From the NCBI GenBank assembly GCA_020634555.1, contig JACKBK010000043.1:1-26057 (forward strand): DNA of 26,057 bases, written 5' to 3'. Made by a program: the position numbers and the translations under genes. The notes below the pieces were generated by a model, which ran no database searches, was not told where the DNA came from, and worked only from the letters and a program-made list of their open reading frames with translations. Positions 20,922-26,057 of this stretch are shown here, piece after piece (the stretch's first letter is position 1; each line of letters starts with the position of its first letter). The DNA comes from Caldilineae bacterium. GTDB lineage: Bacteria > Chloroflexota > Anaerolineae > JAAEKA01.

Positions 20922-22613
20922 ATGGCACAAGTAAAGGCAACAGTAAAAGGCCAGGGCTCGGAGCTTTTTGGACGAGGTATCGACCTGCTCTTCGGTGACG
21001 ATGAGGCAGTGCCTAATCGCGCGCCAGCTTCTGTTGTCGATGACTCAAGCAGTGAGAAATTGCTTGAGTCGTCTGGTGAAATCCAAGAAGAAGCGCCTGC
21101 TTCTGAGTCAGCTACGCCTGCCGCAGGTGCTCATAGTAATGGCACCGTCAGCGCACCTGCTTTCACCGAAGCCGATGTTGACCAGTTCCTGCGGATGGCG
21201 GCTGAAGCATTTCTGCGTGTTCTGGCCCAGAAGCGCCAGTATATGCTGACAACGCAGCCGTCGCGCAGCGCTGCTGTTCGGGATGTGAAGCCTGCCTCAG
21301 CGAAGTCGAGTCAGGTGGATGAGATGGCTGGTTTCGAGCTTGACCTTCCACCGTTGCCGGAGAACTCCCTCGTTGATCATAGCGCGATTTCTGAGAGCGG
21401 GATCGATTCGGTGGAGAACTCGGCGCATGTTGTCGCAGATGGTGCCAGCGATGCTGATGCCGCCCTGGAGCTTGACCTCGATGTACCACCCTTGCCAGAG
21501 CAGCAGGGTATGGCCGCTGAACCTGCGGTTGAGCAACCTGCTGCGCCGGCGCCTACCCCGAACGAGAACGCAGTACCGCCTTCTGTCGTGACAGATCCTA
21601 TTGCAGCAACGGAGGATCATGAGATGCCCGACCAACCAGACCAGGCCGATTCGTCTGACCAGCCCGTTGTCGTTGTCAGTGAAAATGGGCAGCCACGGCA
21701 GGTAGCACCGCCGGGTGTTACGGTCAGTGGTCCAATCACCACGCTGAGCGGTGATCAGGCTGCCTCGGAAGATGGCGAGCTTTCTGCGACACTGGTGGAC
21801 CGCGAATTGCCCAAGATGTCGCGCAAGGACAGCGAAGAGATACTGCAGCGTTTGCCCAAGAGCGATCTACGGGCCCTCGACAAACAGATCGACAATCTTT
21901 ATGAGGACGTAACCAAGCTCTTCAGCGGCAAGCGACGTGAGATCACGGTTGCCTTCGAGATATTGCGCAAAGCGCGCGTTATTCTATTGAAAGACCCTGA
22001 ACAGTTCGCCGAGGCGGAGTACTACGTTCGTCAGGTGCAGGCCCGCGTGCATCAGGTTCGACAGAGCGACGAAGAGGGCAGCCGCTTTTGGCCCAGGATT
22101 CTGGTCTACCAGACCGGATGGCTGATCGTGCTCTCCATATTTGCGTTGATCACCACCGTTAACGGCGCGGCTTTTGTGGGCTGGCTCGCGTTTCTGCTGG
22201 GCGTACCTCCTACCAGCGAAACGTTGGGCTGGGCGGTGTTGTTTATAAGCACCCTTGCCTGGGGTGGAATCGGTGGTGCCACTGCCGCCATGTGGTCGCT
22301 GTACTATCACATCTCGGTGAGGCGGGACTATGAACCGATCGAGAATCTCTGGTATTACACCCAACCGCTGATTGGTATGGTGTTAGGCGGCATTGTCTTC
22401 TTGATCATGGGCAGCGGCTTTCTTGTTGTGCAGGCGACGCCGACTGCCGGTGATAGCGCGATCGGTGCCCGGCTGGTGCCGGCAATGATTGCAGTGATCG
22501 CCGGGTTCCGGCAGGCTGTGGTGTTGGATATGATCGAGCGTATTGTTGGGCTGATCACGCCGACGCCAACTGATGCCAGCCAGGAGGCATCCACCGAAGA
22601 ACTATCGATTTGA
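20922..22613 (+). CDS. Membrane protein with long acidic disordered N-terminal region
   Basis: The product has 563 residues; I do not recognise a named family. Residues 1-290 are acidic, Pro/Ser/Ala-rich and probably disordered. They contain one short helix (82-108) and two copies of an ELDLPPLPE motif, at 139-147 and, with one inserted pair, 183-193. Residues 295-382 are a charged helical domain (YEDVTKLFSGKRREITVAFEILRKAR, EQFAEAEYYVRQVQARV). Four membrane segments follow at about 395-427, 436-462, 479-504 and 516-536, with a YEPIENLWYYTQPLIGMVLGG segment between. No signal peptide, so the N-terminal half is likely cytoplasmic. The ATG lacks a good ribosome binding site and overlaps a small upstream frame. 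A transport or membrane-organising role is possible but unsupported. Confidence 0.82.
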   Translation: MAQVKATVKGQGSELFGRGIDLLFGDDEAVPNRAPASVVDDSSSEKLLESSGEIQEEAPASESATPAAGAHSNGTVSAPAFTEADVDQFLRMAAEAFLRVLAQKRQYMLTTQPSRSAAVRDVKPASAKSSQVDEMAGFELDLPPLPENSLVDHSAISESGIDSVENSAHVVADGASDADAALELDLDVPPLPEQQGMAAEPAVEQPAAPAPTPNENAVPPSVVTDPIAATEDHEMPDQPDQADSSDQPVVVVSENGQPRQVAPPGVTVSGPITTLSGDQAASEDGELSATLVDRELPKMSRKDSEEILQRLPKSDLRALDKQIDNLYEDVTKLFSGKRREITVAFEILRKARVILLKDPEQFAEAEYYVRQVQARVHQVRQSDEEGSRFWPRILVYQTGWLIVLSIFALITTVNGAAFVGWLAFLLGVPPTSETLGWAVLFISTLAWGGIGGATAAMWSLYYHISVRRDYEPIENLWYYTQPLIGMVLGGIVFLIMGSGFLVVQATPTAGDSAIGARLVPAMIAVIAGFRQAVVLDMIERIVGLITPTPTDASQEASTEELSI

Positions 22614-22638
22614 CGGGACAATGTCCCGGAAGTATAAT
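22610..22638 (+). promoter_or_regulatory. Promoter with an operator-like palindrome before the rpmH cluster
   Basis: TTGACG (22610-22615) and TATAAT (22633-22638) are 17 bp apart; the -35 overlaps the stop codon of the membrane protein gene. The perfect palindrome CGGGAC-AAT-GTCCCG (22614-22628) fills most of the spacer, so it could be a repressor site, or a hairpin ending the upstream transcript, although no T-run follows it. Confidence 0.65.
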
Positions 22639-22643
22639 ATCGG

Positions 22644-22724
22644 GGCGCTGGTGTAACCGGCGATCCCGGGCTGACAGCAAGCGAAAGCGGGCGAGGCGCC
22701 GAAAACTACCTCTCCCGTTTTTTT
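22644..22724 (+). ncRNA. Candidate structured small RNA or attenuator upstream of rpmH
   Basis: A promoter (22610-22638) is followed by about 80 nt of dense structure and a terminator. GGCGC (22644-22648) can close the whole on GCGCC (22696-22700). Inside are GCTGG-TGTAA-CCGGC, a GCTG/CAGC pair and a GC-GAAA-GC tetraloop. The terminator is CGGGCGAGG (22688-22696) with CCTCTCCCG (22709-22717), one mismatch, then seven T (22718-22724). The closing stem and the terminator share base 22696 and nearly abut, so they might compete. It could be a free small RNA or a conditional terminator for rpmH-jag. It does not match SRP RNA, 6S, tmRNA or a riboswitch that I know. Confidence 0.5.
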
Positions 22725-22791
22725 GCTGTTTATAACAGGAATGCAAATCGCGGAGTCACGCTTGCTGGCGACGCAGAAAAACTGGAAAAAA

Positions 22792-22897
22792 GTAACCGCT
22801 CACCTGTCATTCCCGCGGAGGCGGCAATACACGTCTTCACAGGCGCTAGACTCCCACGGAGGCGGGAGTGACGCAACAGTGAAGGCCGAGCAGTTAC
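22792..22897. mobile_element. MITE-like element, family 2, copy B (106 bp)
   Basis: The ends GTAACCGCTCA and, inverted, GTAACTGCTCG, together with the inner TGTCATTCCCGCGGAGGCGG and the facing ACTCCCACGGAGGCGGGAGT, repeat the design of copy A at 13776-13878 with more sequence divergence. It sits between the small RNA terminator and rpmH, so a promoter for rpmH would have to be upstream, within, or just after it; none is obvious. Confidence 0.65.
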
Positions 22898-22928
22898 AAA
22901 AAAAGAACGATAGGAGTGCAGCTTAGAA

Positions 22929-23093
22929 ATGCCTAAGAGAACTTTTCAGCCAAAGGTACGCCGGCGTCTGCGGGTACATGGCTTTCGCAGTCGTATGAGT
23001 ACCTCTGACGGCCGCAACGTGATCAAACGCCGCCGGCAGCGCGGTCGCAAGCGTCTTGCCCCTGCGTTGACCTACCGCAAACGCGACTATTAG
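22929..23093 (+). CDS. rpmH: 50S ribosomal protein L34
   Basis: The product has 54 residues, starting MPKRTFQPKVRRRLRVHGFR and continuing SRMSTSDGRNVIKRRRQRGR to a basic end. This is the universal L34 pattern (KRTxQP, HGFRxRM, G.V...RR.KGR), slightly longer at the C-terminus than the typical 44-47 residues. L34 is a small basic protein bound to 23S rRNA in the large subunit. AGGAG lies about 14 bases before the ATG. rnpA starts 3 bp after its stop, as in most bacteria. Confidence 0.97.
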   Translation: MPKRTFQPKVRRRLRVHGFRSRMSTSDGRNVIKRRRQRGRKRLAPALTYRKRDY

Positions 23094-23096
23094 CCG

Positions 23097-23450
23097 TTGA
23101 AGCGGGACCATCGACTGACAGGAAGCGCACGTTTCCAGGACATTCGACGAAACGGCGATTGCTGGTCAGATCGACTTCTGGTTATTTGTTTGCTTCCCAA
23201 TGGACTGCCGATCAGCCGCTTTGGCTTCTCGGTCAGCCGCAGGGTAGGCGGGGCTGTTGTTCGAAATCGCGTCCGCAGGCGCGTGCGCGAGATTGTGCGG
23301 CTGAGGTTTTCGAAGATCGGCACTGGCTATGACATTGTGTTCGTAGCACGAATCCCGGTAGCCCAGGCTACTTACTCCCAGATTGAAGGCAGTGTAGAGA
23401 AGTTGCTGCGGCTTGCCAGTTTGATCACAGTTCACTCGGAGACCGTGTAA
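23097..23450 (+). CDS. rnpA: Ribonuclease P protein component
   Basis: The product has 117 residues. It is the protein subunit of RNase P, which with the RNA subunit removes 5' leaders from pre-tRNAs. It begins with a TTG codon (MKRDHRLTGSARFQDI) only 3 bp after rpmH, the usual coupling. The family's RNR box is RNRVRRRVREIVR at 56-68. The FGFSVSRRVGGAVVRN strand-helix and GYDIVFVAR near the C-terminus complete the fold. No ribosome binding site is evident, so reinitiation after rpmH is likely. Length is normal for the family. A 152-bp spacer with a GAGACGT-GAA-ACGTCTC hairpin separates it from yidD. Confidence 0.95.
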   Translation: MKRDHRLTGSARFQDIRRNGDCWSDRLLVICLLPNGLPISRFGFSVSRRVGGAVVRNRVRRRVREIVRLRFSKIGTGYDIVFVARIPVAQATYSQIEGSVEKLLRLASLITVHSETV

Positions 23451-23602
23451 GCTTAGCGGGATTGCGTATGGTTGCCTCTGAGTTCGCGTGAGACGTGAAA
23501 CGTCTCGTGCGAGAAGCGATGCGAGATCACATTTCACGCCTGCACGTGTCTCGATCTACAACCACGCGAACCTCCGATGAGCCAGAGTTGTAGTGTATAG
23601 CT

Positions 23603-23812
23603 ATGAAGAAAGTTGTCATCGCTCTCATCCGGTTCTATCAACGGTATATCTCGCCGGCGCTGGCCAGCAACTGCCGTTTTCAGCCTACCTGTTCGCACTA
23701 CACGCTCGAGGCTGTTGAGCGATACGGCGCCCTGAAGGGACTCTGGTTGGGCGCACGGCGGATCAGCCGTTGTCACCCGCTTAACCCCGGTGGATACGAT
23801 CCGGTTCCCTAG
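23603..23812 (+). CDS. yidD: Membrane protein insertion efficiency factor YidD
   Basis: The product has 69 residues. It matches YidD: an amphipathic N-terminal helix KKVVIALIRFYQRYISPAL, then CRFQPTCSHYTLEAVERYGALKG with the conserved Cys, and the end WLGARRISRCHPLNPGGYDPVP. YidD is a peripheral inner-membrane protein that helps YidC insert proteins. It lies between rnpA and yidC, the conserved order. No clear ribosome binding site precedes the ATG, and the spacer upstream is longer than usual. Confidence 0.95.
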   Translation: MKKVVIALIRFYQRYISPALASNCRFQPTCSHYTLEAVERYGALKGLWLGARRISRCHPLNPGGYDPVP

Positions 23813-23840
23813 AATCCTTGTGATGAAAGAAGCTAGTTTG

Positions 23841-24818
23841 ATGTCTCGAAAACGGGTCTTGAGCCTGTTGTTATTGTTAGCTGTATTGGCGTTAGTAGCC
23901 AGCGGCTGCGCTCCGCAGATAGCGGATGATGGTACAGTGACGGCGCCTACCTGGATTGCTCCGCTGGCAAAGCCGCTGGAATGGCTGATCGAATCTGTCT
24001 ATACCTACATCCTAACGCCGATCGGCCTGGCAAGCTACGGGCTTGCCATCATTCTGGTGACTATTCTGATTCGCGCTCTGTTGTACCCGCTGACGCGCAA
24101 GCAGATGCAGTCGATGAAAAAGCAGCAGGCGATCCAGCCGAAGTTGAAGGAGCTCCAGGAGAAGTACGGCAAGGATCGGGAGAAGCTCTCCCAGAAGCAG
24201 ATGGAGCTGTATAAGCAGGAGGGCGTCAATCCTGCCGGCGGCTGTCTACCGCTGCTGATCCAGATGCCCATCTTGTTTGCTTTCTACTACGCCCTGCTGT
24301 TACTTGGGCCCAAATTGGATCAGCCGTTCCTGTGGATACCAAGTTTGGCGCAGCCTGAGTACGGGCAGGGAATGAGCTGGCTGCAACCTATTACGCCGGC
24401 GCATCTTCTCTCGCCTGCCGTGCTGCCGTTTCTGATCCTGCCCATCATCTATGTCGTTACCCAGTTTATCATGCAGCGCATGAGCCAGGCCTCCAACCCG
24501 ACTGTCGGCGGCGGGTCGATGAGCACTGTGATGATGTTGATGCCGGTGATGTTTGGATACATTACCCTCATCGTTCCCTCTGGTCTGTCGCTGTACTGGG
24601 TAACGTCCAACATTATTCAGATCATTCAGCAGGGGCTGGCCACAGGTTGGTCAGGTCTGCTGCCTAACCGGAAAGCTGCACCGGCAGCCGCAACGAGCGG
24701 CTCAGCGTCTGCACAGGGTGCCGTAATAACAACTACCGGTACACCCACAAGCGTCAGCGGAACTACCGAAAACGTTTCTGCTGGCCGGCGGCGCAAGATG
24801 CGCAAAAAGAAGAGGTAG
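23841..24818 (+). CDS. yidC: Membrane protein insertase YidC (lipoprotein type)
   Basis: The product has 325 residues from the ATG at 23841; an ATG at 23823 would add six residues and cannot be excluded. The N-terminus is a lipoprotein signal ending ASGC with Cys-23, as in SpoIIIJ/YidC of Gram-positive bacteria, so the long periplasmic domain of E. coli YidC is absent. The conserved core follows: a first transmembrane region ending TILIRALLYPLTRKQMQSMK with the hydrophilic-groove Arg, a charged coiled-coil loop EKYGKDREKLSQKQMELYK, GVNPAGGCLPLLIQMPILFAFYYAL, and late helices around LILPIIYVVTQF and GLSLYWVTSNIIQIIQQ. The tail is basic (RRRKMRKKKR), suited to ribosome contact. It inserts proteins with or without SecYEG. 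jag begins 3 bp downstream. Confidence 0.96.
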   Translation: MSRKRVLSLLLLLAVLALVASGCAPQIADDGTVTAPTWIAPLAKPLEWLIESVYTYILTPIGLASYGLAIILVTILIRALLYPLTRKQMQSMKKQQAIQPKLKELQEKYGKDREKLSQKQMELYKQEGVNPAGGCLPLLIQMPILFAFYYALLLLGPKLDQPFLWIPSLAQPEYGQGMSWLQPITPAHLLSPAVLPFLILPIIYVVTQFIMQRMSQASNPTVGGGSMSTVMMLMPVMFGYITLIVPSGLSLYWVTSNIIQIIQQGLATGWSGLLPNRKAAPAAATSGSASAQGAVITTTGTPTSVSGTTENVSAGRRRKMRKKKR

Positions 24819-24821
24819 GAT

Positions 24822-25646
24822 ATGACGTCTTCCGAAGGCAACGAGTTTCGTGGCAGAACCCCGGAGGAAGCCACCGAGGCCGGACTGGCTGCGTTGAAGC
24901 TCACATCTGATCAAGTCGAAATCGAGATATTGAGCAAGGGCAGCCGCGGATTGCTCGGATTTGGTGCTGAAGACGCCCGGGTAAGGATCACGCCGATCAG
25001 CAAGCAGCCCTCGAAGGCTCCAGCATCGAAGCCACCCAAGAAAGATGCTCCGGCATCTTCCCCGGCCCAAGTAGCGCCTGAACCAAAGACTCAACAACCT
25101 GAGACGCCAGAGCCAAAGCCGGAGCAGTCGGCGGAACCGAAATCTGTAGCTGAGACAGATATCAGCGAAGAACTGGATGCTACTTCAGAGGCAACGGATC
25201 TCTTGCAGGGAATGCTCGACCGGATGGGAGTCGTCGCGCGCGTGCAGGCCGTCGAATACCGCGGCGTGCTCGATGACAATCAGGACGCTCCAATCGTACT
25301 CAACATCGAGGGCGACGACCTGGGCATACTCATTGGTCGGCGGGCGGAAACGCTCTCGGCGATTCAATATTTGACCCGGCTGATGGTCAACCATCGCATG
25401 CATCGGTGGGTAAACGTGGTGGTTGATGTCGAAGGCTATCGCGCTCGCCGCGAGGAGCAGCTAGCGCGTCTGGCCAACCGGATGGCCGATCGTGCTGTCA
25501 GTTCAGGAAAAACTGTGTCGTTGGAAGCCATGCCTCCAAACGAGCGGCGCATCGTTCACATTACACTGCGCGACAACCTTCTGGTTACAACGGAAAGCGT
25601 GGGAGAAGGGGATCATCGTAAGGTGACAATCATCCCCAAAGAATAG
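24822..25646 (+). CDS. jag: Jag/KhpB-type RNA-binding protein (Jag_N, KH, R3H)
   Basis: The product has 274 residues. Residues 5-58 form the Jag_N domain (GRTPEEATEAGLAALKL, SKGSRGLLGFG). Residues 60-122 are a Pro/Ala/Glu-rich linker. A KH domain spans about 126-203. Its GxxG loop reads IGRRAETL (171-178), with Ala where the last Gly is usual. The R3H domain spans about 205-272 with the motif ERRIVH (Arg-242, His-246). KhpB/Jag proteins bind RNA and, in Firmicutes, pair with KhpA to control cell elongation genes. It is encoded right after yidC with a 3-bp gap, and a terminator follows at 25717. Confidence 0.95.
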   Translation: MTSSEGNEFRGRTPEEATEAGLAALKLTSDQVEIEILSKGSRGLLGFGAEDARVRITPISKQPSKAPASKPPKKDAPASSPAQVAPEPKTQQPETPEPKPEQSAEPKSVAETDISEELDATSEATDLLQGMLDRMGVVARVQAVEYRGVLDDNQDAPIVLNIEGDDLGILIGRRAETLSAIQYLTRLMVNHRMHRWVNVVVDVEGYRARREEQLARLANRMADRAVSSGKTVSLEAMPPNERRIVHITLRDNLLVTTESVGEGDHRKVTIIPKE

Positions 25647-25716
25647 GCTTCGTCTGGCAACCAGGCATCTCACGCGGCTTGCTCGTGAGGAGCAGCCAAC
25701 GCAACTCAATAAACAA

Positions 25717-25745
25717 AGGCCCGCCGTTCGGCGGGCTTGTTGATT
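25717..25745 (+). terminator. Terminator after jag, usable on both strands
   Basis: GCCCGCC (25719-25725), loop GTTC and GGCGGGC (25730-25736) form a perfect 7-bp stem. It extends by A-T and G-U pairs and is followed by TTGTTGATT on the plus strand and TTTGTTTATT on the minus strand. It separates the rpmH-jag cluster from the convergent MBL-fold gene. Confidence 0.8.
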
Positions 25746-25817
25746 CTTGTGCGTTTACCCCGGATCAAATCATGCAGGGTAAGTGTTTCAACACTGTTTG
25801 GGAGTGATGAACAATTG

Positions 25818-26057
25818 TTACTCGCCGCGTTGGAACTGGTAGCGGTCGCCGGTCTGGGGCACAAGAATCGTGCCGCAGAAATGACGCGCTGCCGCAGCGC
25901 GGTAGGCCAGCGCGTCTTCGATGTCCGGTTCCTGGCGGTGAACCAGCGCCAGCGTTGTCACTCCTGCCTGCTCGGCCAGCGCTGCCGCATCCGCCGTCAA
26001 CGAGTGATTGTCGTAGGTCTTCTCCGGCGGGTCTGCGAAATAGGCTTCATGCACCAG
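25818..26057 (-). CDS. MBL-fold hydrolase, RNase Z-like, C-terminal fragment (runs off the window)
   Basis: Only the last 79 residues are inside the window; the start lies beyond 26057. The visible part opens LVHEAYFADP and continues KTYDNHSLTADAAALAEQAGVTTLALVHR, the end of a metallo-beta-lactamase fold of the ribonuclease Z type, where (D)LLVHEA(T/Y) and a downstream HS..AA..A helix with a metal-binding His are typical. The end, GTILVPQTGDRYQF, is the final strand (GTILVPQTGDRY). The substrate could be tRNA 3' ends or another phosphodiester; with the N-terminal HxHxDH motif out of view this cannot be decided. The gene converges on jag, with a bidirectional terminator between. Confidence 0.7.
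   Translation of the reverse strand: MVHEAYFADPPEKTYDNHSLTADAAALAEQAGVTTLALVHRQEPDIEDALAYRAAAARHFCGTILVPQTGDRYQFQRGE

Noticed and set aside
22644..22724. SRP (4.5S) RNA, tRNA or cobalamin riboswitch
   Set aside because: The SRP GGAAGCAGCC core, a tRNA T-loop and the cobalamin GCCACTG box are all missing.
23451..23602. Terminator between rnpA and yidD (GAGACGT-GAA-ACGTCTC)
   Set aside because: The hairpin is perfect but no T-run follows; it looks like one of the short-word spacer repeats.

Overview
The window looks like a chromosomal segment of a Chloroflexota (Chloroflexi) bacterium, probably from the Anaerolineae/Caldilineae side. This rests on protein style and not on a marker tree. The evidence is an N-terminal Cys-rich domain opening CPYLGL, long Thr-Pro linkers with VVVT-TPTP repeats, a lamin-tail surface protein with a TWETVSELNNAGFNLYRS segment, and a lipoprotein-type YidC. 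Promoters are strongly sigma70-like; several are TTGACA-17-TATAAT.

Layout. 57-3936: a secreted lamin-tail protein and two GT4-type glycosyltransferases, all on the minus strand, with a decayed DUF4058 fragment and heptamer repeats between and inside them. 4073-7263: a LonB-type protease divergently transcribed from a small nuclease-like protein. 7607-11092: pyruvate kinase converging on a very compact leucyl-tRNA synthetase whose leader encodes a Leu-rich peptide followed by competing hairpins and terminators. 11134-13340: an SDR epimerase and a MalK/UgpC-type sugar ABC ATPase. 13971-18053: a cell-surface DNRLRE/beta-propeller protein followed 3 bp later by a Wzc-type tyrosine autokinase, closed by a strong terminator. 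18263-20649: a radical SAM DNA-repair-type protein whose consensus promoter contains a GAAC-N4-GTTC (LexA-type) palindrome, divergent from an HD-domain protein and a small conserved-looking protein. 20922-22613: a membrane protein with a long disordered N-terminal half. 22644-22724: a short structured RNA or attenuator. 22929-25646: the classic rpmH-rnpA-yidD-yidC-jag cluster, without dnaA alongside. The window ends inside an MBL-fold (RNase Z-like) gene.

Most notable observations. (1) The leucyl-tRNA synthetase has all catalytic motifs and zinc knuckles but jumps directly from the MQRRWI motif to LRDWLVSRQRYWG, so the CP1 editing domain is absent, as is the Leu-specific insert before KMSKS. 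(2) Its leader has the full logic of ribosome-mediated leucine attenuation: a 24-codon peptide with six Leu codons, a 1:2 hairpin, a competing 2:3 pairing, and two tandem terminators. (3) A LexA-type box sits exactly in the spacer of a perfect promoter for the radical SAM gene. (4) Two families of short inverted-repeat elements (MITE-like) each occur twice. (5) Heptamer repeats have been absorbed into glycosyltransferase coding sequence. (6) A short promoter-structured RNA-terminator unit precedes rpmH.
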